Assembly (NCBI GenBank): GCA_009763385.1
Contig: VDCT01000803.1
Location: 1 to 64,000, forward strand
Length of the DNA stretch: 64,000 bases
Reading direction: 5' to 3'
DNA from: Coix lacryma-jobi var. lacryma-jobi
Lineage: Eukaryota; Streptophyta; Magnoliopsida; Poales; Poaceae
A program made the translations under genes and the position numbers. This document shows, piece by piece, positions 54,399 through 64,000 of this stretch. Each line of letters begins with the position of its first letter. The stretch's first letter is position 1. The notes under the pieces are model-generated. The model worked only from the letters and a program-made list of their open reading frames with translations, did no database searches and was not told where the DNA came from.

Positions 54399-56378
54399 TC
54401 ACACCCTGCTCGCTTCGTCAGGCTCGCCCGTCTCGATCTCGCCAGTTACAGCCTCCGCAACGTCAGTTGGTGCCTCCTCCGCAGCCACCTCTCGTTCGAC
54501 ACCTTCGCCGGAGACCGAGGCTTCCGCAGTCAACGCTTCAACCTCGAGCGGCAGCCTCTGCAGAGCAAGGAGCATCAGCCGCTGCGGAGCTCCCGCCAAT
54601 TTCAAGGCCGCAGCCGGCGAAGGCATCGCCCTCCCCCGAGCCTGCAAGAACCAAAGACAAAACAAATCCCATTTTCAACTATAAAAACCCCAAAACCTGA
54701 CGAGTTGCCTCGGCAGCCTCCTCGAAGGCAAGAGCTCGGCCGCCGCCCGCCAGCAATCCAAAATTGCGAAGCAACCGCATCGCGCAGTTTCGGACCTCGG
54801 CATCGTCAGCCTTCATTTGCCGCACTTCATCAACGGTGGGAAAAATATGGTTGGGTTTCTTAATTTTCCGAAGGTGCTCGCAGTCCGCTTGACGGAGGGT
54901 TCCAGCCATCGCCAACGCCCGGCATACCCACCAAAATCAGCTGCATTCCCGACCAACGAGCTAAACACATCCAACTCGTTGCTTAACCAACCTTCGAAAG
55001 CCTCTGCGCTGACTGTAGGAAGTGGCTCCCCGACTGAACCTCCGGCTTCAGTCAAGCATGTGTCTATCTTAGCTTTAACCCTAGATAGACTATCACGCCA
55101 AGCCTCGGCCTGGGTTGCCACCTCCGTTGACAACTTTTCTGCGCGCTCGTTTGCAGACGCCAAGTCTTTATCTTTTTGCCGTCCTGCAGCGAGGAGCTCC
55201 GCGCTGGTCCTCGCAGCCTCTTGCGCTTCTTTCTTCCACTTCTCAGCCTCCTCTAAGGCAGTTTTCAGCTCCGCATCCTTGTCCTCCAAGCTCTGGCGAA
55301 GCTCCTTGTTGGTTTTCTGCGTGTCTTTCAACCGGTCGTTCAGATAATGAAGATTGTAACTAGACCTTCGACGCGCCGACCGGTTGAGGAGCATCAGCTC
55401 AGCCACCTTCACATCAATATCATCATGAATATTATCCAAGGGCTCGCTAGCGAGCCGAAGCTCCGCTTCCGGCAGACAGACCCGGTTAAACACGCGACCC
55501 AGGAATCGCCTTTCCTCCGGAGAGCATGGCAAACGAGTCGCCTGAAGGTCCGCGCTCGTGTACAGATGGGTCGCCGGGTCAGTAACGCCAAGCTCCTTCG
55601 CGTAGTAAGGAAGGCTTGTCCGGCTGGCTTCGCCATATGGCCTCTTTCCAGGCACCGGGTCCGATTCATGGTCACCATTAATTTCGGATCCCTCGACCCA
55701 AATGTGCGTGCCGGCGTAATCGGGCAGTGACCCTCGCCGAGGGCTCTCTCCCTCCAGATCCCGCAACACTTCTTCAACATCTTTGGCAGCCGCAGCAACA
55801 GCACTGGACGAAGCTGTCTTTTTTCCTCGGGTGTCCCCAATAGAAACGTCTTCATCGGAGTTATCCTCGCTGCTGGATGAATCGCTGCCCTCGCTAGATG
55901 ACTCCTCTACCCCCCTTTCCTTTTCCTTTCTCTCTCTTCCTTGTCGGTGTCTTCGGAGACGCCTTCGTCATCCGAGATCTGAATTAAAGCTCCGATACCG
56001 CCCACGCGGGCACCACTCCTCCAACCTTAGCAGAGCCTCGGCCGCTCGAGGCAACGGCCGAGGATGTGGAAGTGCCCGAAGCACCAACAACAGCTGCGAC
56101 CTTCGTCGCCAACACCTTCCCCCGGCCACCGGGACCGCCGCGCCCACGGCCACGACCCCTCTTCGGCCGAGAGACAACTCCCTCATCTCCCGCAGCGGCA
56201 CGCTTCCTCTTCTTCGGAGCATCTTCGCTCGACGGAGCGGGCCAGTTTGGATACTGAATGCCAAGAATGTCAAACAGTCTGTTAACCCGACCTTCGGCGC
56301 CTATCGCGCTGTGTATAGCTTTATTTTCCAACGTTGACAATTTGCCAACTAACTCCTCCACCCACTGCTGCACGCGCT
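54399..56378 (-). pseudogene. Antisense protein, basic tract, coiled coil and C-terminus
   Basis: Continuation of the antisense gene in several frames. 56373-55984: helix QQWVEELVGKLSTLENKAIH, a nuclear-signal-like KKRKR, then RPKRGRGRGRGGPGGRGK, an AT-hook/RGG-like basic tract. A frame change leads to a Ser/Glu/Asp-rich linker and the 55769-54813 frame: YAKELGVTDPATHLYTSADL, then a long coiled coil (DRLKDTQKTNKELRQSLEDK onward). After another change, 54915-54679 reads ADCEHLRKIKKPNHIFPTVD. A possible 55-base intron (54696-54642; acceptor CTTTGGTTCTTGCAG) would join it in frame to a final acidic exon ending at 54399. The basic tract suggests a nuclear, DNA-binding protein; this is inference. 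Confidence 0.6.
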
Positions 56379-57248
56379 TTATATAACCTCGAGCCCATCC
56401 TCTCGCCTGGGAAATTTCTTGAAAACATTTGCCCAGACCTTGTTCAAATCAACCTTCGGTCTCTTCAACCCCTTGCCCTGGTAGCGAGGGTCATCCTCAA
56501 CCTCAAACCACACTTGTTTCTCGCGAAGAGGCCAGATCTTGGCGCAACAGTACTCTTCAACCAGGTCGCGGGCGCACTGAGAGCGCGAGACAACCCTCAA
56601 ACAATCAACAGCCGCGTGTGCTTCGCCGTCCATTTTGGCCTCCGCACTTACATCCCCAAGAGGCGGGAGCTCACCGCACAGCTCCGCCACATCACTGAGC
56701 TTGTAGTAAAACCAAAATTCCTGCCACCCGCTGGTCCACTTGTTCTTCTGAGCTTGCACTGGCAACTCCGACCCAGCGCGGTGGCAGAATGTGTACACAG
56801 CAAATTGACCCAGACAACTTTTACCCTCGCCACAATCAATCTTCCGAGGCTGCATGTGCACCCGATGAGTGCGAACAAAACCTTCGACATTTGGAGCGAT
56901 ACCTTGGGAACGGCACGCCCACACATACACCGACATCTTCGTAAAACATGAAGGTGTCAGCTGATGAAACTTCAGGTTGAACCTTCGCAACACAGAGGCC
57001 ACAAAGGAGTGGGCCGGGAAGCGAAGGCCAGCCGAAAAAAATTCTTCAAACACTACAACTTCATCCGCATCCGGCTTCGGCACCGTCTCCCCGACGCTGG
57101 TCCTCGCCTTGCCCTCCTCGATCCAACCCCACCTAACATAAGACGCAATCTCCGATGCGCACACTCGGCTGAGCCCAAACTCGAAGGTAATCCCCTCTTC
57201 CGCCGAAACAGGGGAAGCAGCACGAGCAGTCTGCTTCAGCCTAGCCAT
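56379..57248 (-). pseudogene. Antisense protein N-terminus, PF04195-like domain
   Basis: Frame with ATG at 57248 (MARLKQTARAASPVS); a further upstream start is possible but this ATG follows the TATA box at a normal distance. Residues from about 60 match the 'putative gypsy type transposon' family (Transposase_28, PF04195): FFSAGLRFPAHSFVASVLRR, FKLHQLTP-like FNLKFHQLTPSCFTKMSVYV, then WTSGWQEFWFYY. The frame ends at 56379 by a small frame change and continues as the next entry. This domain is known as the antisense gene product of Tat-group elements; its function is unknown. The first eight residues after Met (ARLKQTAR) closely match the histone H3 tail (ARTKQTAR). Codons run opposite to pol, whose 3' end faces this gene's 3' end across the tandem arrays. 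Confidence 0.75.
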
Positions 57249-57395
57249 CTCTCTAATCGCTAACACCTTCGCGCAGCGAATGCTTGTCTCGACCCTCGCA
57301 GTCAAACTAAAACAAACCTTCGCTACAGGAAAATAGCAACAGCAGGGTGGCTAGGGCGAATGAGGGCACGTCCTTTACCGCTCACCTACCCCTCC

Positions 57396-57403
57396 TATTT
57401 ATA
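57396..57403 (-). promoter_or_regulatory. TATA box of the antisense gene
   Basis: TATAAATA in CTATAAATAGG read on the minus strand, 148 bases upstream of the antisense ATG at 57248. It lies outside the LTR, so the gene seems to have its own promoter. Confidence 0.7.
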
Positions 57404-57609
57404 GACCAAGCGGCCGGCACTCCCGCGACAGTATCGGCACGACAATCGAAAAACGCGGCGCAAAAAACGAAACGGGCCTCAACAGTACGAACTACAGTAC
57501 AACGATACGGCCCAAAGCAGCCGCGGGCGTCGCTGCCAAGGGTCCCTTTACGTTTTCCCGTCCAAAATGCGCTGCTTGGGCCTAAAACTCCGTTCTTTAG
57601 ATCCAAGCA

Positions 57610-57621
57610 ACGAGGGGCTAC
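57610..57621 (+). other. Polypurine tract
   Basis: ACGAGGGGCTAC directly before the 3' LTR start TGTTGGGG. Confidence 0.75.
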
Positions 57622-58338
57622 TGTTGGGGAAAAGGACCCTCGGCAAAAACGCCGCCCGATATGGTGCCAAGATCAACCTTCGCTTGGTCTTTGTGTCCTC
57701 GCGAGGTCCCCCTCCTTTCGGGGTCAATTTCCTAACCTTCGGACGTGAGTTCGACCCTCGATGCTCCCTTTTGCACTCCCTGCAGGTTAAGGCTTCGCGG
57801 CACGACAGGCGACCCTCGCTGGGTCCCAAGCGAGCGGACGAAGGCGACGAACGTTGGCCCGAAGGCGAGCGGAGTCGAAGGTCAGCGAGCACGGCCGAAG
57901 GACAAACCTTCGGCCCTCTCTCCCGAAGGCAAGTAAAGCCGAAGGTCCTACAGACGGCGAAGGAGCGCGGGCCCAAGGGCGAGCACGGCCGAAGGTCAAA
58001 TCTCCGCCCCCTCTCCGAAGGTGAACAGAACCAGGTGGCGGCGCATTGGAGGGGGGCCGATTAGGGTTTCCGCTTCAGCTGTGTGTTTACATTTTGCCCT
58101 CCCTCCCTGCGTGGAGGTGAGGAATCTTTCCTGTACCCTTTTGTAATTTGGCCCGCATCCCTTGGTATTCCCTATAAATACCAGGGGATGAACAGTGTGT
58201 AGGGGGGACTTTTTGGGATCAGTACTCCACAGCATTGATTGAGTTCAAAACCTTCGCTTCCGCTTTACTTCCGACGCTTGGCCACCTTCGCCGTTCACTC
58301 TGTACAAGTGCGGGGGTTCGGCAAGTGTGTTTCCAACA
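57622..58338 (+). repeat. Tat element 3' LTR, 717 bp
   Basis: TGTTGGGGAAAAGG start, TTCCAACA end. Partner of 45953-46665, with scattered substitutions and small indels, the main one near 57835-57885. Confidence 0.9.
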
Positions 58339-58737
58339 TCTCCGTTCTTCCTAACCTACGGCGCCGAGGCTGTCTTGCCTACGGACCTCGAGTACGGCTC
58401 CCTCGACTTCGAGCCTACAACAAGCAAACCAACGACGAGAGGCTTGCCAACGCCAAGGACCAGCTCGAGGAGGCTCGAACGTGGCGCTCATCAACTCCGC
58501 GCGCTACCAGCAAACACTTCGACGCTACCACGACAAGCACGTGCGCAAGAGGGACCTGGCGGAGGGGGACCTCGTGCTTCGACGACTGCTGGATAATCGA
58601 GGCTCCACAAGCTCACCCCTCCATGGAGGGCCCATACACCGTAGCTGAAGTGCTCAAGCCAGGAACATACAAGCTCTACGACGGTCAAGGCAGGATCCTG
58701 GCGAACGCATGGAACATATCTCAGCTACGTCGGCTTC
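58339..58737 (+). pseudogene. pol: Gypsy integrase C-terminal fragment
   Basis: Begins with SPFFLTYGAEAVLPTDLEYG, typical of the end of the Tat integrase core, and after frame changes gives KDQLEEA, DLAEGDLVLRRLLD, the barrel piece EGPYTVAEVLKPGTYKLYDG and NISQLRRL before the end of pol near 58737. Catalytic residues are outside the fragment. Several frame changes in 400 bases show long decay. It resembles but is not identical to the end of integrase at 52143-52412. Confidence 0.75.
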
Positions 58738-59294
58738 TACCCTTAAGGGCCTCAAGGCCTTGTTCATTTTGTTTGCTTTGTACAACACGTTGAATATGAA
58801 TGAGCAAACTCGTGCACCATCTTTCATATTACTTAGCAACTTAAGGTAGCCTCGACCCTGCCTTGCTCGGGTCGAGCCTCCCTCGGGGGCAGACAGGGGG
58901 AACCCTCTCCCTAGACTCCGGAAAAGCGCGTTTTCTTTTCAAAAAATTCGACCCGTCTCGATTCGCACCTCGAGCATCCTAGCAGCGTCTAAATCCGTAA
59001 ATTACCGAGCCTCCAAAGAGTCGGGGCGTCGACGTAGACGGCCCACCTACGCCCCCGGGCTACGGTACCCTACCTACGCCTCCCTCGAGGAACTCTGACG
59101 CGTATCGAAGGAACACAGACCAAGCCAGTTGAAGTTCGAGCTAGCGACCAAGAGAAATGATCGAATAAATTTGAAAGAAGAAAACAATTCTTTAAACAAA
59201 CGAGTCATATACACATGCGTTTGGCCTCGACCGACCCACAGTCATAACATAAATTTTTACAAGGGCCTCGACGCCCAAATTTGGCACGCAGGCC
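58738..59294 (+). other. Non-coding spacer after pol
   Basis: No gene, RNA or tandem repeat seen. Corresponds in position to the tandem arrays of the element on the left, which are absent here. Confidence 0.5.
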
Positions 59295-59766
59295 TCACTC
59301 TTCATCGGTCTGGTACTCCTCCCCAAGGTCTTCTGCCGCGGGCTCGGCCTCGATGTTCGGGCCAGGAGGAGGGGGGCCACCTGCACCACTGTCCGCATCG
59401 GGAGGCAGCACGTCCTCCTCGAAGAGCTTCGCGAGCGCCGCCCCCGGCCTCTCCACCTTCTCCAGGATCTTGTCGACGCGGCGGTCGTTCCACTCCTCGT
59501 CCTTCCCCTCGATCTCGACGAAGCCCTTGGCAATGACGTTGACCGGGTTGTAGCGGAAGCCGGAGCGGACGGCCGCAAGCGCCTGCTTCACGCCGTGGTG
59601 GAGAGCGCTCCTGACGCGGTCCGCACGGCCATGTCGAAGAAGCACAGGGCGTCGACCAGGGCGTCGCCCCGAGCCACCGCGCCCTCCGCCGGGGCCACCG
59701 GGTCGGCACCCCACACGGAGCCGAGCCTGTCGAGGGTGACGCGCGCTCGCTCCGCCACCATGGTTT
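59295..59766 (-). pseudogene. Antisense protein C-terminal fragment
   Basis: Minus-strand frames with MVAERARVTLDRLGSVWGAD, LVDALCFFDMAVRTASGA, then after a frame change HGVKQALAAVRSGFRYNPVN, IAKGFVEIEGKDEEWNDRRV, and an acidic end GEEYQTDEE with a stop at 59295. Position and orientation after the integrase end match the antisense gene of Tat elements, of which this would be the last third. The upstream part is lost to the copia LTR starting at 59767. Confidence 0.55.
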
Positions 59767-60182
59767 TGAAGGACCGAGAAAGCACTAACAAGGCGACCAG
59801 AGGGGGGGGGTGAATGGGAGCTCAAAAATTTCCTTCAGAAACTTTGGCCAAATGTCCCAAAATCAACCCCGAGAAACGGCGACCGAAACCGTGATGCTCA
59901 CGACCCTTGGAAGAGGGTGGATGATCCCTAGGATCACAGCGGAGCACCACCAAGGAGAAGCAAACCAAACTCCAAAAGTTCCGGCTCGAACACAACCCCA
60001 AAAACCAAGTCCTGAACGTAGATAGACGGCTACGTTGAGAAACTCCTAAATACCTATGCTAACAAGTAGCAAAGATATCTAGAGAGGTTCCTTGGTCAAC
60101 TACAGGGCCAAACGAGAAGTCCGGAAACCAACCGAACAAGTCGGAAGAGCAAACACACTAAACCGGAAGACTCAGGCAATTC

Positions 60183-60444
60183 CCGGACTGTCCGGCCCTG
60201 GGGTCCCGGACTGTCCGCGGCAGGGGCGGACTGTCCGCCAAGTGGTCCCGGACTGTCCGCCGGAGAAACACCAAAACAGCAAGGTTGCTGGACCCTTGCT
60301 GGACGGTCCCGGACTGTCCGCCAATCACAACGGCGGACTGTCCGCGGTCTATGAACAGTGACCCGACCGAGGAACTCAGCCACTGAACAGGCTGCTCCCC
60401 CGACGCCCGGACTGTCCGCCGGTCAAAACTGTGGACTGTCCGCG
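60183..60444 (-). repeat. GGACTGTCCG motif array in LTR
   Basis: About ten copies of CGGACTGTCCG, an odd-length palindrome, often followed by GC, in the position held by GCGTCCGGTC or GCGTCCGATG arrays in the other LTRs. Confidence 0.85.
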
Positions 60445-61209
60445 ACCTTGCAGAGAGGGCGATTTTGATCACCTTCTCTCCAAATCTCTCCAAATCCGAT
60501 CCAACTCAAAATCCCAAGTTCCCAAACTTGGAGAAGATGATCACGGGGTAGTTAGGAGACTATCCCAAGAAATCATCCGCTCAAATCAACCAAATCACCG
60601 GGAAATCAAAAGGGAAGGTGGATGAACGGAAAAAGCGCCACGAAAACGAAATCGTCCCGATCTATTCGATCATGAGGAGTTAGATGAATTCCTTTGGTCG
60701 AAATGACCTCCTCAATGATACGAACAAGTGATTCAAACGGATTTTGCAAAGACGCTCTAGAGAGGGAGATCGAGTGACGGGAAAATCGTGAAGAAACGAA
60801 GAACGCGAAGAACACGAATCAAAACACGAATCAAGTCATCGATCTGCACTGCAACAGTGAGGATAAGGCCTCACTTTCTCAAATCAACAGTACACAGAGG
60901 CAAGTCTCTCTGCGGATCTCAGCTAGCTACAGCACGGGATGGGAGAGCAGGAAACCCTAAGTGCGAAAGAGCAAATGACTGAGATAGGAAGGGAGGAGGG
61001 TGTCTCCCTCTACTTATCCTAATTCTAACCTAAGTCTAATTCCTACTCTACCCCTCTCTATTCTAATTACAGAGCGAACCAGCTAAACCCTAGGGTTATT
61101 CTGGACCAACTCGGTGGTAGGTGTATCCGACGGCCACGCCCGCTCGACTTGAAGCGTTGCCTCGACGCAACCTCCAGATCGCCGCCACGTGCCGCCCTCG
61201 CTCTGCACC

Positions 61210-61465
61210 CCCGGTTTTGTGGCCCAAACCGGGAAACCAGCCTTTTCCAGCCAACCCCCGGTTTTGAGGCCCAACCGGGAAACCAGCCCACCAGCTTCTG
61301 AGTTTTGAGGCCAAACTCAGCAAACCCTCAGCGCCCAGGTTTTGAGGCCCAAACCTGGAAACCGTCAGCCCGAGTTTTGTGGCCAAACTCGGAAACCATC
61401 CGCACCCAGGTTTTGAGGCCCAAACCTGGAAACCGTCCACGCCCAGGTTTGAGGCCCAAACCTGG
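61210..61465 (-). repeat. Covarying hairpin array in LTR
   Basis: Seven units with arms CCCGGTTT, CTGAGTTT, CCAGGTTT or CCGAGTTT and their complements; loops TGAGGCCC, TGTGGCCC or one base shorter. Confidence 0.9.
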
Positions 61466-61853
61466 AAACCGTCCATCCGATGGTTTTCCCTGGCTCTACC
61501 ACCAAACCGACGTCGTAAAGGGGATGCACCTCCCGTGCACCCCGTCCACCGACACGTGTCCCCGAGTCCACGACTCAGGCAAACACATGACCGCATTCTT
61601 CACTTGTCGTCGTCACAGGCTGCCAGCCACCACAGCTGATCCTCGGGCCTCTGGTCCCTCAGTCCAAGTCTCACATCCGCCCTTCGCCACTCTCGGTCCA
61701 TCGGCACGGCACGTCTCTACATGACCTTCACCTCGCCTTCGATCACTGCATCCGTGCTCGACACCTGCACAACACAAGCCAAAGAACATGCGCATCATCC
61801 CAGTTGACAATCACTCATCACTCAGAGACCCGGCATACACCCATGTATCCGCA

Positions 61854-61865
61854 ATCTCCCCCTTG
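61854..61865 (-). other. Polypurine tract
   Basis: CAAGGGGGAGAT on the minus strand, abutting the LTR start. Confidence 0.85.
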
Positions 61866-63278
61866 ATGAGTGCATTGTCAACTACTAACACAAATCATAA
61901 TAGAAAGAGAATAAGGAAGAAGGAGGAAGAGAAGGGAGAACTCAAGCAAATGACCCAAAAGCATTGCAAAGCCGAAGAAGGTCAAGTGGAAAGAGCGAAA
62001 GAACTTGGTCCCCAAAGACATGGGCAACGGCTCGACGCAACCAAGCAAAGCAAAGCTAGCCCTCAAGAAGAGGTAGAACAGGCTCAACACCGCTAGCAGA
62101 TTCAATTGGAAACTCCAGAGAAAAGAGCTCAAACCAATTGAAGCCGAATGAAAATCGAAGCAAAAATGCTAGTCCCTCAAGATAGAGGCAAAGGCTCAAC
62201 ACAACTAGCAACCTCCCCCTTGACGAAAACTTTCGTTGAACATCCAAGAGACATGATTTGCAATTTCTCCCCCTTAGTTGAAAATGCACTAATTAGAAAA
62301 GTCATCAAGGCAAGAAACTCCTCCTTCCAACATGCATATGAAGTCAGAAATGCAAGTTAGCAGCTTCAGGCATATAATCAAAAGAGTGCAAGAATGCTCT
62401 AAACAGTATAACTCCAATGACTCAACTAAGCACTCAAATAGCGAAGGCTCAAACTGATCACACATACGAAATATGAACATATGAGCATGTGAGCAGTCTT
62501 TAGCCAAAAAGATAGTCACCATCAAAATAGCACTACACATGTATAGACAGGAATCCAAACAAGTGCTAAACATGTATACAAGGTGAACTAACCCTAGCAA
62601 AGTTCAATCATCATGCATAGGAATGAAGCATATACTTATGATTTCATTTTTATCGGAGTTGCAGCGGTGAAATTACACAAGTTAATTTCAGCATGTGATT
62701 GCGAGAGGTTGAAAGCTTGTCTTGCCTAACTTTTCAACGTGCGAAGCCTATGCAAATGCAATCAGAAGCTTAAAGCAACGGTTTCGGTCATACACTACAT
62801 AGCTCAAGTTTAACTCAAAGTGCAATGAGAAACAGTCTCGATACCGTGAGGTGTTGACAAGCAATCCCATCTCGATCTTTTCAATTCACTAAAATTGGTT
62901 CAAACTTTAGACATGATATGAACAGACCAAGCAAGTGAATGACTCATAACTGGAGACATAGCAACCTAGCATATATGAAAAGCATGAATGGACTCAACAC
63001 ATCCTACACATGCTAGTTGCATATCTCAATGGTGAACATTTCAGATTTTATATACATTAAGTAAATTCACCATTCCAAAAATAGCTCAGCTCATAACATG
63101 TACTAGTGATCAGGAAGAGCATAAGCTACAAGCATCCATATAAGCATCGAAGCATACTAAATAGAGCATAGTTACATTCTAGTGATTATAAACATGAAGC
63201 TCAGAATGTAAATGCGTATGCTGAAATGCAAAAGAAAAGAAAGACAAAAGAGTCAGTCAAATATACAAGATCCAAAAT
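61866..63278 (-). other. 3' non-coding region of copia element
   Basis: No supported gene. Collinear with 16193-17814 with many substitutions and small indels. An acceptor-like TTTCTTTTCTTTTGCATTTCAG lies just after the pol stop on the minus strand, also conserved in the other element. Confidence 0.7.
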
Positions 63279-63303
63279 GTTTCCCCCATCTAAAAGGGGA
63301 AAC
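63279..63303 (-). promoter_or_regulatory. Hairpin enclosing the pol stop codon
   Basis: Same perfect GTTTCCCC/GGGGAAAC stem and 9-base loop with the stop TAG as at 17815-17839. Confidence 0.6.
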
Positions 63304-64000
63304 ACACACCAAGCTCACCCCTCAACCGATTAAAGGTTGATTCGTCTAAAGGCTTGGTGAAAATATCAGCCAGTTGATGATGAGTATCGACATGGCGAAG
63401 ATCGATATCACCCTTCTCCTGGTGGTCTCGCAGAAAATGAAAGCGCACATCAATGTGTTTGGTCTTCGAGTGAAGCACGGGGTTCTTAGCAACGCTAATG
63501 GCACTCGTGCTGTCACAAAGCAAAGGCACGCGAGAAAAGCTCAGACCAAAATCGCGCAAAGTGGCCATCATCCAAAGCAACTGGGAACAGCAGCTAGCCG
63601 CAGCAACATATTCAGCCTCTGTGGTAGACTGAGCGACACTGGACTGCTTGCGAGAAGACCATGAAACAAGAGAAGAACCAATAAACTGGCAAGTCCCAGA
63701 AGTGGACTTGCGCTCAATACGGCAACCAGCAAAATCGGCATCCGAAGAACCGCAAAGGGAGAGGGTGGAGGAAGCAGAATACCAAATCCCGAACTCAGGT
63801 GTGAAACGAAGGTACCTGAATATGCACTTCACTGCCTGATGGTGAGAAGTGCGTGGCGACGCCTGAAAGCGCGCGCACAGACACACCGCAAACTGGATGT
63901 CGGGCGTGTCGCCGTCAGGTAGAGGAGCGACCCGATCATGCTGCGGTACTCCTTCTGGTCCACTGCTTCTCCATCCACATCCGCATCCAGGGCAGTCGTC
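63290..64000 (-). pseudogene. pol: pol: RNase H end, frameshifted
   Basis: RNase H of a copia pol: SSDADFAG, TTEAEYVAAASCC, CDSTSAISVAKNPV and HHQLADIFTKPLDE, ending CFPF at the stop 63292-63290. It is nearly identical to the 3' part of the pol at 17826-20699. At about 63901 one base is missing relative to that copy, so the RT thumb and RNase H connection upstream (EYRSMIGSLLYLTATR) lies in another frame. The frame from 63886 downward is otherwise open. The rest of pol is beyond the window. Confidence 0.8.

Larger units (their letters stand above)
45953..58338 (+). mobile_element. Near full-length Tat-type gypsy element
   Basis: 12.4 kb: LTRs 45953-46665 and 57622-58338, primer site, gag, protease, RT, two RNase H domains and integrase on the plus strand (46699-52412), two tandem arrays (52692-53640), antisense genes (53755-57248) and a purine tract. 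RT before integrase is the gypsy order; a second RNase H and an antisense gene mark the Tat group. No 5-bp target duplication is visible and the two flanks belong to different elements, so the ends have been rearranged. Confidence 0.85.
58339..59766 (+). mobile_element. Remnant of another Tat element (integrase end and antisense end)
   Basis: Plus-strand integrase C-terminus directly after the Tat LTR, a non-coding stretch, then the C-terminal part of an antisense protein. The order repeats the layout of 51364-57248. It is cut on the left by the Tat element and on the right by a copia LTR at 59767. Confidence 0.7.
59767..61853 (-). repeat. Copia 3' LTR, 2.1 kb
   Basis: Minus-strand start TGCGGATACATGGG at 61853 and end GGTCCTTCA at 59767. 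Same framework as the other copia LTRs but with a GGACTGTCCG motif array. Confidence 0.9.
59767..64000 (-). mobile_element. SIRE/Maximus-like copia element, 3' part
   Basis: Minus-strand element running off the right edge: 3' LTR 59767-61853, purine tract, 3' non-coding region, and the end of pol (63290 onward). Close relative of the complete element at 14159-25729 in pol and 3' region. Confidence 0.85.

Noticed and set aside
56379..56400. Programmed -1 frameshift at AAATTTCCC in the antisense gene
   Set aside because: The bases are not in the codon phase required for a classical slippery heptamer; a mutation is simpler.
57222..57248. A histone H3 gene fragment
   Set aside because: Only the first eight residues resemble H3; what follows is a PF04195-like domain, so it is a mimic or coincidence rather than a captured histone.

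Overview
This window is plant nuclear DNA made almost entirely of nested, mostly broken LTR retrotransposons. I see no host protein gene, tRNA or rRNA gene. Ty1/copia elements with very long gag regions, Tekay-like Ty3/gypsy chromovirus LTRs of about 4 kb, and Tat-type gypsy elements carrying an antisense gene together suggest a grass, most likely of the sorghum/sugarcane/Miscanthus/maize group. That placement is inference from family resemblance; no marker gene settles it.

Layout. 1-3985: 5' end of a minus-strand SIRE/Maximus-like copia element (gag running off the left edge, primer site, LTR). 4049-9321: plus-strand relative that keeps gag but has lost nearly all of pol. 9322-13937: Tekay-like gypsy LTR plus integrase/chromodomain tail (minus). 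13938-14158 and 25735-27225: one copia LTR split by the insertion of a complete minus-strand copia element at 14159-25729, which has two LTRs, primer site, gag, pol and the target duplication ATATC. 27226-33219: decayed plus-strand Athila/Tat-like gypsy with a 3' LTR. 33222-37055: second Tekay-like LTR. 37056-44480: minus-strand Tat-like gypsy (3' LTR, antisense spliced gene, protease and gag remnants). 44481-45952: plus-strand copia LTR fragment. 45953-58338: near full-length plus-strand Tat element with two LTRs, gag-pro-RT-RNaseH-RNaseH-IN, two tandem arrays and an antisense gene with its own TATA box. 58339-59766: end of another Tat element. 59767-64000: minus-strand copia element running off the right edge.

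Within each element the parts form a copy-and-paste cycle: LTR promoter, tRNA-primed reverse transcription from the primer site, gag particle, protease, reverse transcriptase/RNase H, integrase, and a purine tract that primes the second strand. Almost every coding region here is broken by stops or frameshifts, so few if any copies look autonomous. The most unusual signals are arrays of covarying hairpins in all copia LTRs, hypervariable palindromic motif arrays in the same LTRs, and a Tat antisense protein that begins like the histone H3 tail and carries a nuclear/AT-hook-like basic tract. All alignments were done by eye; boundaries are good to a few bases where terminal TG..CA is visible and to tens of bases at truncations.
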